Of a DNA stretch of 64,000 nt, positions 9,955 to 22,990 are shown piece after piece. The DNA is from Cryptomeria japonica (taxonomy: Eukaryota > Streptophyta > Pinopsida > Cupressales > Cupressaceae): positions 341,112,717 to 341,176,716 of the forward strand of contig NC_081414.1 of NCBI RefSeq assembly GCF_030272615.1, given 5' to 3'. Position numbers and translations under genes: made by a program. Position 1 is the first letter of the stretch. Every line of letters starts with the position of its first letter. The notes beneath the pieces are model-generated. The model was not told where the DNA came from. It searched no databases and saw only the letters and a list, made by a program, of their open reading frames with translations.

Positions 9955-11412
9955 ATATGTTGGGCAAGGGAGAGGGAGATTTTCCAACAAACCTAAGTTT
10001 AGGTGAGGTGATTTGTCACGACTCGTTAATAAGTGAGAATTAGTTGGTAAAAACCTTTTGTCTCTTCCAAAACATTTGGAACTATCACATCCAGTAGACA
10101 CCATAGTCAATAATACTAGGTGAGACATTTTTTTGGTATAGCAGCTATTACAACTCAGGTTGATCAAATGGCATCTAATCATGTTGGCAGATATTTTTGT
10201 GTCCAAAATGTAGCCTTCCTGAGCCTACTAATGCTACATTATTGATTATGATCCTTGTGTTTGTGTTGATTTACTTACTCCCTTTGATATTGAACAAATG
10301 ACTAATTTTGATACTATGCATCACATGATTGTATTCCTCACAAGCAACTTGTTAGATTCATATTAGTTTATTTATTAGGAGTATGTAATTCCTAATGAAT
10401 CTATATCGACACATGTGAGATGATGTCTTGGTAGACAATATAGGAGCTAGGGTGGAAAAGCTTCTTAGGATGCAATGGGACACTAGGATATTCTAGCACA
10501 TCCTACAACTCCTCATTTGTAGACATCGATTGATCCTACACCTGAGCCCCTCATTATATGGTATTGCATGTTCCTGCAGTCACCCCAAGATATGTAGCAT
10601 GATGCTACAACTCCCATTCACCATATGTCGCTTGATCAAGCTACTACACCTAATATTGGAGTCTGTTGAGGCATGTAAATAACTCTTTTGTTCAATATAG
10701 ATGTTGATTTGTCAATGTCATCTTCTAAGTTGAGTGAGATGAAGAGGGCCCTTGGGGCTACAAATTGGGTATAAATGTCTATCTATATCGTATGTTCAAT
10801 TTTCAATACTAGATTGATTGTTCAATTATTCTAATTTAATTTAACTTTTAAATAATTATAAATTAGAGTAATATTTGGAGATTTGTAGTTTGTTGTTGAT
10901 CTTATTCATCATCACACAACTTGGGTATATTTTAAGGAAAGTAGATCCATCTAGAGCTCATTTTGGACATGTTAATTTTTAACTTTTAATGCATAATTTT
11001 TTTAACAACTTGATATGTGTTTGTATATAGATGCAGATTGTGAAGACAACGTAATTTATTTATTATGAAACATCCATTGAAACTACTATATGATGCTCAT
11101 CCATCTTTATGTCTTTTGATATAGATACCCAATATTTTTTCCTACTCTAACAAAGACCAATAAAAAAATGTTATTCAAGCCCTTTGATTTTTCACCATAA
11201 CCCTTTTCATACACAAGGAAGCATTTGGAAACCCAATAAAATAAAGTATCTAAATGTGCTAAATCAAAAATTCTTTATAATTAGAAAAGTGAATTTACCT
11301 AGCATGTACTTCATACATTTATAACCACACATGAACAACCAACAACCTTCCTAGATTTTCCCTCTTAATCAATCTTACAAAGCTGCAAATTTTTTTAAGA
11401 TTTAACCCACCA
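9955..11412. other. unassigned sequence, possible decayed retroelement interior
   Basis: It follows an LTR-like tail and has no tRNA-Met primer site. Around 10480-10660 there are repeated CATCCTACAACTCC- and CTACAACTCCC-like words that could be remnants of a proline/threonine-rich coding region. No frame is long enough to identify. Confidence 0.3.
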
Positions 11413-12700
11413 TGACAAACACACAAACTCATGCAAAGCATCCAACCAAAACAACCTATTAGGGAAGATTTATTTCCCCCAAATCACATTGAAGAGGGGA
11501 AAATAGATTTGAAGGTCAAATGATCAAAACATAACAAAATAAACATGCAGAATGCTAAAATATCATTAAAAGACCATTTCACCTTGCTATTTTACCTTCT
11601 CCTTTGGATTGAGCTTGATGAAGTGAAGGCGCCCCTTGATAATGCTCCACTTGATGTGCTCCTTTGATTGTTGGATGTGGATGGCTCTCCAATGTTGTGC
11701 ACAAATGGAATGGATTTGAAAAATGATAAGGATGAGATGATCAAGTTGCCAAGATGATTTCCTGGGCTCAAAAGGGCAGCATAAACTTACTGGATTTCAA
11801 GATGTTTAGAATGAAGGGATGGAGCCCTATTTTATAGGAAGAGGAGAGGAAAATAGATGGCTAGGATGAATTTGAGATGAAGGGCTAAGATTTACTTGTG
11901 AGCTCACACAAGGTCCAAGAGAGGGTGTGGAGACCAAGAAATATGCCTTAAAGGCATTTCATATCTCCACACTCCACAAGATGCATTGGAGGAATTAAAA
12001 ATTCTCCAAAAAAGGATATCATGGGGATTGGAGGAATAAAAAGGAATTAAAAATTCCTTGGGAGAGGGGATGCCTAGAGGAATGTGTGATTTCGAAGATC
12101 TTACATTCACCTAGGAAAAGAGCATTTAAAGCTAGTGGCTAGATGAAAAGGAAAAAGAGTTGACTTTGTGGCTAATCATGTTGATTAGCCATTAACAACT
12201 CATTAGGAGGGGGATTAGAGGAAATGTTAGGTGGGATTAATATTTGTAGGAGAATTTGACTAGGAGAGAGAATGAGTGGAGGGAATAAAAAAATTAGAAG
12301 AATAATGTTAAGTGAGTTTAGGGAGTTTCTAGAAGAATTTATTAGGTTAATGATGAATTAAGAAGATGATTTATAGGAATCATGTAGGTTAACTAATTAA
12401 TTGAAATTAATTAGCTAAGAGGAAGATTTGTAGGATTTGATTTTTTAGAAGAATAAAGAAAGGGATTGATTTATTAAATAAATCAATCATATGCTATAGT
12501 GACTATATTAATTATATTTAATTAATATTGAGAGGAATTTGAATTAACATAATTAATTAATTAATTATGCAAGGAATTAAAAATAATTAAAATAATTATT
12601 TTTAAGTGTCTACACACATTTTCCATGAAAAACACACAAACTCATGCAGAGAATCCAACCAAAACAACCTATTAGGAAAGATTTATTTCCCCCAACTCAA
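11413..12700. repeat. about 70-bp direct repeats flanking an LTR-like block
   Basis: The segment at 11413-11481 (ACACACAAACTCATGCAAAG through GATTTATTTCCCCCAA) recurs at about 12627-12697 with a few substitutions. The repeats flank 1.15 kb of AT-rich sequence. This is far longer than a retroelement target duplication, so it is more likely internal sequence on both sides of an LTR, or a duplication-mediated rearrangement. Confidence 0.7.
11482..12614 (-). mobile_element. probable minus-strand LTR remnant
   Basis: On the minus strand the block begins TGTAGACACTTAAAAATAATT at 12614, a common style of plant gypsy LTR start. It has an AT-rich first part with TTAATTAATTAATTA and a TATAAAAT box complementary to 11829-11836. 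I did not find the partner LTR or a clear 3' boundary. It is flanked by the 70-bp direct repeats. Confidence 0.35.
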
Positions 12701-15700
12701 CTAATAAAAAGGGCGATTTCTCTCCACAAAGCGATAGGAGACTCACAAGGTAACCCTCTCAAGTTGCTTCAACACACCAAGGAATCACTCCTACTACTAA
12801 AACTTCCATCCAACCATGGTAGCATGCTCAAATTGGTCATAACAATACATTGAGACCCAAGAAAAAACACTTCTACACCAAACACCATAGATCCCCTATA
12901 AGACCAACAATACAAGGTCTTTTCCCAGTAGGACCACCAATGGCTTACTCACACAATTCACAATGCCAAGTAGACATGCACCAACCCAAAGGTTCCCAAA
13001 GAAAAATCAATGGACTTATTCCCCATGACCAAAACACAAGTCTCAACCCTCCCAACCACCCTAGAAAGCATCTTGACTCTCTGCTATCTTGACACTATTC
13101 ACAAAGACAAAAACACCAATGAGACAATCATATTTCATTGATCCATTCACTATTTATAACCCTCCAAATTTACTTGGTGAATATGGAGAACTACCAAAAA
13201 AATTCCCCTGACATTCAACTTCAACACTAACCCCAACAATCATTTTGATCTTGTAAAATGAAAAGGATTCAGTATGTTGTCCTATGGTGACAGTCACACA
13301 CAAGTTTGAGGACAACCAACAAGTACTTATCATTTGTATTTTTTGTGAGGAATCCAACTTTGGGTACACACTTATAACATACCCACACACCATTCCAAAG
13401 GTTTTCCACTCCACAATCTCACCAACTCATCTATTCCTTGGTTTGCAAAAGCACAAATGTAGTCCACTGTCATATGATGACAATCATACATGAGGTTTTA
13501 GGATAGCCAAATCTTTTGATTGTTTAATGGATGTATGGACACACCATGAATAGGAACATATGTATAATTATCCCTCACACCCTATTAATCCTTTATTACC
13601 CTTCCATCACTCTTACTTTGTGAGAAGACCCTTGCAAACACCATCGAAGTTTTGTTTTCTTAGACCGAGACAAGGATTTTAGCACTTGTACTCTTATTTC
13701 GCACGCACAAAATCCATCATGAAACCTTGCAATAATTGTGGGACAAAGAGATACATATTTACAAGATTTTACATTCATTGGATTGTGTTTCAACATGAAT
13801 ACAAAGAGTTCTACATTTTTCGTGTCTCGGATTACCTGGGTTTGAGGTTTTGACAAATTTTTAAAGAAAAATAAAATATCTTCTTCTATAGTGCAGCAGA
13901 TAAAATTAAACCACTTGGAAATGGAATACGACTCATTCAAGAATCATAAAAAATGAGTTTGCAAATAAAATGAATAAGATTTGACAATGAACAACTCCTT
14001 GGAGCAGACTATCACATGGAAAAACACAGGGAAGTGCAGAAAGTTTCAAGATTTTTATTGATTCTTCCTTCATACATTTAACAACAACCTTGGTTCGACC
14101 TTTCCAACATCTATTTATGAACCCAAATGGTGGTTAAAATTTCCTCTAACTATATTTCAAACCATTTGTACTTTAGGTATAATAATGCAACTTTTGTGTA
14201 ATGACAACTTGACAACTTTGATGAGAACATTTTGCAACATTGACAACTTTTGATCCTAGACTCCCCTATGAACCAAAACTCATTAAAATAGGTCAAAATA
14301 GTTATGAAATACCCTTACATGACATTAAACATCAATTTTGACTCATTGAGACACTTTGTCCACATAATGACAACTTTTACAATTTTGACATTTGTTGAGT
14401 AACTTTGACAATTTGAGCCAATAATGACTTGAGTTAGAATCTAATGGTCATAATGACCTTATTAAAACTTAAATGGTCCCAAACTACCTTATTTGTAACA
14501 TATTTGACACTTCAAAACACAAAATTTTCACATTTAGCCTCATAGAGGCTTGAGGGTAAGTTAGGTGCTCCTGCACCACAAACAAAATGTTCAGTAAAGA
14601 TATTCAATGAGACATTACATTAACTAGGGTTACTATTTATTCAGATTCAATTATCTATATTTTTAATACAATATTTCAAGAAATGGATTCGCCTATTTAA
14701 TCAATTTAAGATATAAATTACTTACCCCAACCCATTCACCAAGCTTCTTTGCACTAGGAATTAGCCAAAACTTCAAACAAATTATTGGATTTGACTAAAA
14801 AATTGAAGTAAACACTAGCTTGAAAGAGATCTTACAACTCAACAATTATAGATGCAATTAGAAAATTACATATAATCTTCAAGGGTCACTCTATTTAGGA
14901 GATATATATCATACTAAAATATAATTGCACAATTGGTTGTAGAGTTTAGCACTTTGTTGATGCTTATACTATACACAAACTTTGATTGTGGAGGTCAATG
15001 CAGAGATAAAAGGTTTTGATATCTCTTTCTCCAAATATTTTATAGACCCAATTTTTTGTGTAAAAATTGTATGACTTTCTAGATGAAAAGTTAATTGCCA
15101 CCAAAATCGACAATAGGAGAGTTGTCATCAAAAATGTGAATGAAGTTCTTAAGAAGGATAAAGATGCCCAAAAGTGTAAGTCCTAATGGACTAATCTTGA
15201 CCTAATTGTACAAGGAATGAGAGGAAATATTATCTCTCTTATACAATGAGGGATTCCATCCCTCTTCATAGGCAATAGTAGATTTAAGGTATTGTTTGTG
15301 CAATGAAAAGTAGCCCAAACACCATTTAGGGTATGTGATAGATACTGAGCATTATAAAAACTGAAGGAATTTTGTGTCATTTGACACAATCAGAAATCTA
15401 ATTCAAGGTCATGATGAAAGACTTGAAGACTATACCATACAATGATATTGTTTAATTAGATAAGAATTTTAAAGCCTTCAAGAGTAAAGGGATTCCTACA
15501 AATTCAAAGTGGATTGCACTCCAATCTATCCTTGAAAGGTTATAATATTGTCTTTATCATGTGGCCTTGTTTTTAAAAATTTGTTTCCATATTTTTTCTC
15601 TATGCTCGATATTCGACATCTAAATTATTATCCTACAAGTAAGAAACCTGTGTGGGGTTACCATAAATGTAGAACATTACCCCATGCACACATTCAAAAC

Positions 15701-16378
15701 CTATTGGCCTCTCTTTTTTAGGATTTTTCTTCCTTAGTATATAGAAGCACTCATATTTTATTGATATATTTGAGTGGTTAAGTTTCCTCTCCACTAATTT
15801 TATGTAATAATGTATTTTAATCTTGTTTAAGAGGAGAATTAAAAAGAAAAGGTCAATAATATTTTAGAACAGTTCTATCATTTTCAATGATGAATGGTTG
15901 GCACAATCTTTTAAAGTTGTCAATTGAACAACTCTATCCTATTGCATCATTTATTGTAGACAACCAAGCTATCATTAGTGGGCCACTATTGATCTCATGA
16001 ATAAAGGAAGAAGCACATGTGATGTCAAATGTTTTCACCTCAGGGGAGTATCAGTTTGATAGTTGAGCGTTATTGAACCAAAGTGATCAAAGTGGTGGGT
16101 CCCTCTTTGCAAATTCAAAACACAAAAGAAAATATCAAAATTATTTTGTAACCATTGGATCTTTTTCAATGATCAAAATTTGTCAATATAATAGCTCAAA
16201 AGTGTGGCACTATTTATTTGAGAGGAGTACATAGACATTCATAAACCGCACCACTAGAGAGATCATAAAGAAATACCGTTACTACAATAGTAGACTTGAC
16301 ATATTTGCACTCATTTTTTAAGTCATTAGTCTAACAATCAAGTTTCATTGCACCATTGGAGAGAAAATATAAAGTACT
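12701..16378. other. unassigned AT-rich sequence left of element C
   Basis: No domain or LTR pair is recognisable. Around 14190-14420 the word GACAACTTT/GACAATTT recurs many times as a loose degenerate repeat. Two related blocks with TGGTGACAGTCACACA and TGATGACAATCATACA lie near 13287 and 13480. Open frames are short (up to 114 codons) without recognisable motifs. Confidence 0.4.
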
Positions 16379-17604
16379 TGTAGTGTCATAAAATTGTGAC
16401 CCTTGCAATTTTGACCACGTTTTAGGTCCTCACCCTAGCAACTACATTTTCCTATTCAATTGGGACCCCTCTTTGCATCATCCTTCCAAATTTCCTCCTA
16501 TTTCAGCTCTCTTGCCACCTTGTGACCATTTCTAAGCCCTAAAATAGCGTAGGACAGGGGCATGGTGCCCCCATCCCCCTTGGACAGGGGCATGGTGCCC
16601 CTATCCTCCCTCTTTATGTGGCCCTAAAATGGGTCCATCTAACCCTTGGACCTAGTTTTCTATTTGGGATTTAATTTCCCCTATGTTGGTTTTCGGTGAG
16701 ATTCAAATTAATCTTCCTAGTCAAGTATAAAACGGGACCTAGTTCTCTCATTTGTATAAGCGAATATAAGATAAAATTAGGTAAACAAGTGGAAGGTATC
16801 CATTATCATCATCAAGCATTCAAGTCTTCAAGCATTCATCAAGTCTTCTTCTTCTTCTTCTTCTTCTTCATGTGTCTTCTTTATCCATCCATTGGAGCAA
16901 CATTACAATATTCATTTGAAAGCATGTGTGTGTGTTAAGGTTTTTTCATTTTACATGCCATTTCATGCAACACTTGTGACTACATTCAAGAAGCAAAGCA
17001 ACCATCATCAACAAAATGCAAATCTACAAGGTATACATTTCCATTATTTACATTTAAGCATTTTCAATTACTTTCTTTCAATGTTGATTCATCAATTGGG
17101 GCTTGACTAAGGAAAACCCCTATCCACAACCCTTATTCCCTTCTTTTCTATGTGTATGTTGCAAGTGCACAACTGTAATTGCATATTTAGGCTTAATTTT
17201 CAGAGACAAAGAAACCCTTTACGACTCGCAGATTTTTTGGAGGACTGGGTGCAACTTCAACTCAGCCCCGATGGCTTTTCTTCAAATTTGTAGGGAAGAT
17301 CCTATCTGAATACCTCAGATCCAAAGTTACAAGGTGATCCTAAATTGGTAGCTCCTTATTTCACCCATTTTGTCTTCATTTTCTACATAGTCAACAAGTC
17401 AACTCTTCTACTTACAAAAGGGTAAATTGCATTGCACCCTTGGAATTCACTTAGTATTTAGATCCTTATTCACTCTAGGGTTTGGATCTAGTGAATTCAA
17501 TGCCTCTTTTGAATGTAAAGTATCTCCCAAGAGAAAATCATCCTAGTGTTTTCCTTTCTCTCTCTTAGATGGGGAGTCACTAGGGTTCAATTTTCCACTT
17601 TACA
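16379..17604 (+). repeat. 5' LTR of element C
   Basis: It begins TGTAGTGTCATAAAATTGTG and ends CACTTTACA, giving TG...CA ends. The length is 1226 bp. A TATAAAA box lies at 16726-16732 and a TTC microsatellite at about 16844-16869. The 3' part (from about 17058) aligns with 62986-63529, sharing TTGACTAAGGAAAA, GTTGCAAGTGCACAACTG and CTAGGGTTCAATTTTCCACT. Confidence 0.8.
16726..16732 (+). promoter_or_regulatory. TATA box of the element C LTR
   Basis: TATAAAA lies about 350 bases into the LTR, a usual place for the U3 promoter of a retroelement. It sits just before GCGAATATAAG. The element is inactive, so present use is doubtful. Confidence 0.5.
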
Positions 17605-18165
17605 TTTTGGTGAACCTGACGTCTTGCATGCTTTACATTGAAAATTATTGCATATTTTTAATTTACAAGTTTAATTTTCTTGCAATTTATAAAACTTAGT
17701 GGTTAACTCAATCAAACCCCTAGTTGTTAAAATTGAAATTGAACTTGTGTTTTGCAAAAATTTCTATCTATTGTCTTAGATCCGAAAAAATTGCATCGCT
17801 TGTGAAATTCAATTCTTTCATTGTCTTGTTCAATTTGCAAATCAAAATTATAAAATTAAGTAGTTAATTGTCAAAATCCTAATTTTCAAACGTCAACTTG
17901 ATTTTGTGGAAAAAAATTGATTCACATTTAATTTTTAGACTATTTTCAGACTTGTCTTCTTGCCTAAAATTCACATTTTCAATTTCCCTCCTTTTCTAAA
18001 AAATTCAAAATTTCAAAATTCAGTGGTTAGGTCCTAAAACCCTAATTTTTAAATTTAATTGGATTTTGTGCATATTTCAATCAATTTTAGTTTTCTAAAT
18101 ATTATTCAAGGTGGCCCTATCCATTAGGTTTGACCTTTTTTCAAAATTATAATTCAATTTCTTAT
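17605..18165 (+). other. element C untranslated leader, first part
   Basis: AT-rich leader with repeated TTCAAAATT/AATTTTTAAA words and AGTGGTTA phrases that recur in the continuation at 39790-39970 (AAGTGGCTAA, AAGTGGTATCC). It is interrupted at 18165 by the LINE and resumes at 39533. No coding frame. Confidence 0.65.
17608..17620 (+). other. probable primer binding site of element C
   Basis: TGGTGAACCTGAC begins three bases after the LTR end. The position and the leading TGG are right for a tRNA primer site. I cannot say which tRNA is complementary without a search. Confidence 0.45.
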
Positions 18166-18299
18166 TTATTTTTTTTAATAAAGGACTAAAATTTTTATTG
18201 AAGAACAAAATCAAGAATTACAAAAGAGAACTAGAGTCCCAAAGCCCCATGAGGGAACCGCAAGACCAACCCAAGAGAGAAATAGAGTCTCAAATCCCC

Positions 18300-19999
18300 A
18301 AGAGAGAACCACAAGCCCAACCCAAGATCAGTCAGCTTTGTAACTATCCATATCCTCAACAAATATCTTATTTAGGTCCTAACAATACTCTAGGGAGAGT
18401 TTCTCCCAACCTTCAACTTTCCAATCATCATCATGTTCCAAGGCCCACTTATCCAAACAATCAGCTACTCTATTCCATTCATGAGGAATGTGGATGAAAA
18501 ACACCTTCTCCATCATAGAACTAATTTCAAGAATTTGGTGAATGATCCTTGCCAACTACCAATGAACCCCACTCACCTTCTGCTCAATCAACAAGTTAAC
18601 AATAATTTGTGAATCTAATTTGCAGGTAACCTTTTGCCACCCCAACTCTAAGGCACGCTCCAAGGAATAGAAAATTTCTAATCCCTCCATAAAGTTATTA
18701 GACTGCTGCCCTTTATGCATTGAGAAGAAGAAAACCACCTCCCCCCTACTATCCCTACCAACATTGCCAATCCCAACAGGGCTCAAATTACCCCTAGAGG
18801 AGACATCGGTGTTAATCTTGATGGACTCATCCTAAGGGGGAATCCACCTTCCCATCCTTTGAACCTTCTTCATAGAACGTCTACCTATCCTAACACACGT
18901 TGAGGTAGGTGACATCTCTTGCAGACCCAACCTACTCACAATATCAGCCTCTCCTCTATCTAGAGGAAACTTCACCTCACATTTAGATTCCACCATCTCC
19001 CAAATCATAACAATGATTCCATTCGACACTTGCTGAACTAACATTATGACCTCCCTAAAGATCCTCCTATTCCTCTCCAACCAGATCTACCACAGTATGA
19101 AAATGGGCCCAATATGACAGATAATCTAGAGAAAAGAGGACAAAATAGGAGGCCTGACCATATTGCTCCAAAAATCCACCAAAGAATCAATGTGAACATA
19201 GGGATGCTTCCACACCCCCCACCAGTAATGCCAAGTTAGCAACAAGAAAGGGCATCTGAAGAACAGATGTGAGCAATTATCCTCCTCATTACCACACAAA
19301 ACACAGATGGAAAGCCCAAGGAATTCTCGCTTGTGAATATTGTCCCAAGTTAGACATCTATTCAAAGCCAAATCCCCAGCAAAACAGTTACACTTCACCC
19401 CAAGAAAAGTTATTTCACACATGTTTCCACCAAAGCACCTCCCTCCCCTCCAATATTTGGGACAATAGCTCCTAGTATCCACTAGCCACATTGAAAATGC
19501 CCTTAGGGTTCGGGGACCAAGAAAGTCTATCCCTACCTTTAAGGGAGCTACAGTGTCTACTTACCAAAATGCCATACAACTCAACACACTCTTCATCCAT
19601 ACCAACAATTGTCCATTCATTAGGAGCCTTCCACCGCTCCAACTCCAAACACCCACACCTATAAATAGCCTTAAAGTCACTCACCCTAGACCACCCTGCC
19701 TCCAGGAACCTCTGGCAAAGATTCCCAAGGTTGGGAAACTAATCAAGGATGGGGGGATATCCGTCCCAAGAGTCGAACCAGAGAAAAGCACCTCTTCCCC
19801 CCTCTTACATATCCAAAAACATCCTTCCTTTATAAGAGAAGTTGGTTGAACTAGAAAAAGCACCTCTTCTCCCCTAGTACATATCCAAAGATTCCTTCCT
19901 TTATAAGAGAAGCCACTTTCTTAAGAGTACTCAAAATCGAAGAACCTTTTTCCCTCAAGTGGATATCTAGGGATTTCCTCCTTCAAGATCCTCTGCATG
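18300..19999 (-). pseudogene. LINE ORF2 3' part: zinc-binding (zf-RVT) and RNase H domains, broken
   Basis: At 19126-19491 the frame has C-F-A-G-D-L-A-L-N-R-C-L-T-W-D, then C-V-L-C-G-N-E-E-D and C-S-H-L-F-F-R-C-P-F. This is the cysteine/histidine pattern of the zinc-binding domain that follows reverse transcriptase in plant LINEs. At 18556-18786 the frame has G-I-G-N-V-G-R-D-S-R-G-E-V, E-G-L-E-I-F-Y-S-L-E-R-A-L-E and C-K-L-D-S-Q-I-I-V-N, which fits a plant-type RNase H fold with its D-S signature. Small frames at 18832-19080 and 19472-19684 fill the gaps. All are disrupted. Confidence 0.85.
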
Positions 20000-22235
20000 T
20001 ATTTACAAGCCAAAATCCTAGCCCAACCTCGATACTATTCAACACACCACCTCGAGTAAAATTTAGCTGCCAAAGCCTCCCAAAATAAAATAGACTTCCT
20101 TAAGCTAAGCCCACATGACTGATTCGAGCTACACACCAATTCCCAATTGACAAGAAACCATTTGTAGGAGGACACATTGTCTACCCATAAGAATTACCTT
20201 GCCAGAGAATCCAATCCCTTCAAGAATCACTTAGGAGCCACTTGAAGCATACACTGATAAATTAGAAGAGCCTGAACCACCGATTGGATCAGTTGAACCC
20301 TCCCAACAAAGGATAATCATCTGTGTGTCCAATGTTGAACCTTCATGCAAAATTTATCTAAGATACCCTACCACGAATCTTTGAGAAGGTTACTGGTAGA
20401 GATAGGAATACCCAGGTAAGTCAAGGGAAGAGAACCGACTTAGAATATTAGGATATGAGAAATCCCCCTCTAAATATTTCTATGTTTTTGGAAGAAGATA
20501 ATGGAATATTTATCCTCATTGATCGATTGGCCCAAAGCGACAAGATAAAAATCCAAAACTTTACACAGCTTTGAAGCTTCTCTAATCCGAGCTAGTCCCA
20601 TCAGGGCCGTGTCATCAACAAACTACAAATGGGACCAAGGATGCAAGTCATTTCCCCAATTCCAATCTTGAATAATACCCAGACCCAAATTATGCTTAAT
20701 CAACCTCTCTAGACCCTCAGCCAAAAGAATGAATAAGTACAGGGAGAGAGGGTCCCCCTAGCGAAGATCCCTAGAAGCACCAAACAACTCAATATGATCT
20801 CCATTTATTAGCACAAAGAAGGAGGTAGATGTAACACAACTCATAACCCATTGAATCTATTCATCAGCAAAACCAAAGTCCCTAAGGATCTTCTAGAGAA
20901 AGGACCAACAGACTCTATCATATGCCTTAGCCATATCTATCTTAATAAACATAGCTTTTTCCTTGGAAGTTGTCATAGAATGAATGGTCTCAGTAGCAAT
21001 GACCAGACAATATAGGATTTGGTGACCTTCCACAAACCCACTCTGCTCCTCTGAGATGACATCCCAAAGTCAGTTCTTCAACCTCTCCTCTATCAACTTA
21101 GAAATGATCTTATAGATCACATTATAGAGAGAGATAGGGTGAAACCGACCTAACCGATCAGCCCCATCACACTTGGGGATTAGTGCAATGAAAGTCACAT
21201 TCAAAGAATGAAGCATCTACTTATTCATTTGAGACTCTTGGACCACCTCTAATAAGTCCAATTTGATAATATCCCAAAAATCTTGAAAGAACTCAACTGG
21301 GAACCCATCTAGACTAGGGACTTTTCCTTTCCTCATGAGAAAATAATCCTCTCAAGTTCTTCTAGAAAAATAGGACCCATAAGTTGTGCATTCATCTCCC
21401 TAGTAACTAGAGAAGGAATACAAGCAAGAACCTGATTCTCCTCTTCTGATTCCCCCTTAGTATCCTCACTAAAGAGCTAGGGATCAAAAATACTATAAAG
21501 ACTCCCTAGAGATCTTCCGCAAGGATAAACACTTCTCACCTCTATCATTGACTAGAACAGGAATAGAATTTCTATGTCTTCTTTCTTTCATTGAATTGAA
21601 GAAGAACATCATATTCTTGTCCCCCACTTGAAGCCAATCAATATGAGCTCTTTGTTTCCAATAGATTTCCTCCCTTAAATCCTTGACTGCCCTATCTTCC
21701 TCCCTAAGAAAGGCTTCAAACAAACCATGTTGTCTTATTTCCCTGGTAATGTCATTCAAGACTATTTGAGTAGCTTTCTTAGCATGAAAAATATTCTCGA
21801 AACACTCACGATTCCACTGTTTAAGTTGAACCTTAACAAATTGTAGCTTCTTGGAAAAAGTGTACATAGCAGTGCCAAAGGCTAGCCTCCCTTTCCTCCA
21901 CCACTCCACAACATGATCTTGCAAAGAAGGATCCCACAACCACATAAGCTGGAATTTTAATGAAGGAGTGCGAGCGACCCGAGAAGAAGAAGACACCAAC
22001 TTTATGGGCCAGTGGCCGGACCCTCTCCAATCAAGAATCTCCAAACATGTTGACCACCCTCCACCAACCCAAAAACTAGAAACCATAAAGTGATCCAACC
22101 TCTCCGCAATCCAATACTCCTATACCTTCCTATTCTTCCAAGTGAACAGACCATTATCGGGCTTAGATTCAACAAGATGCAATGAAGATATACTATCCCA
22201 GAGAAGGAAAGAAGAAGGTTCCAAATGCATAACCA
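20000..22235 (-). pseudogene. LINE ORF2 middle: end of endonuclease and reverse transcriptase, broken
   Basis: The 201-codon frame at 21493-22098 begins with L-D-H-F-M-V-S and W-R-G-S-G-H-W-P-I, the end of the endonuclease domain, where S/G-D/H-H-W is typical. It is followed by a linker with W-L-Q-V-G-D-K-N. Reverse transcriptase pieces come next in shifting frames: S-L-D-G-F near 21310, L-I-P-K-C-D-G near 21175, I-D-M-A-K-A-Y-D-R-V near 20911-20944 (catalytic A motif) and F-V-D-D-T-A-L near 20598-20620 (the catalytic Y/F-x-D-D box). Stops interrupt nearly every block. Function: target-primed reverse transcription of the LINE RNA. Confidence 0.85.
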
Positions 22236-22990
22236 TGTTGGATTGATGATGATTGTAATATATTCATCACTTGTTGTCATTGATGAAATACTCTCACACA
22301 CATATATGATAACATTGACTACCGATGTAACTTCAATTGGTTTACACTATCAACCGGTATATTTAAGATCTATCTCTAACTGGTATCTTGTGACAACCGG
22401 TATGTGCCTTTGAGATAACCTGTGTTAACACTAAGTTGACATCAAAATCAGAATGAAGATGAAGAAGAAGATCAAGTGGAAGATCCCATAACAACGGTTC
22501 ACTAGTTTTATTTCAATTGGTATTAAACCGCTCTAACTGGTATCTGTTTTGTGATGAGTTACTAGCGCCGTTTGTTTGGTGGTAATTTTGGTGATGAGTT
22601 ATGATTATATGACTAGATTCACTGCACCTAGGAAATTGTGTTCCTATGGCCGACATAAGGTTTGTATGTCTATTTAAAGACATCATAGAGAATCATTTTT
22701 ATGATGATGATAACAGATAGAGAGTTGTTATGTAAAAGAGTGAAAAAGCTTTTGTTGATAAGTGATAAGTGTTAAGATGCAGAGCAGTATTGAATGTACT
22801 TAGAAGGATCTGATGAAGCAAGTCTTGTGCTACTCAGAACAGATCAAGCTACTCTTGTTGTTTTCTAATCATTACAACAGGTACAAATCCCTTAACTAGG
22901 TAAGCTCTAACAAGTTTCATTGTACAAATCCTCTAACAAGGTGATCCATTAGTTTGGATTCCTAAATCCTCCAGTGAGGTTACTCCTAAC

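Noticed and set aside
13596-13940. A 114-codon minus-strand frame in unassigned sequence
   Set aside because: No domain or motif, no start or splice context, and AT-rich composition like the surroundings.
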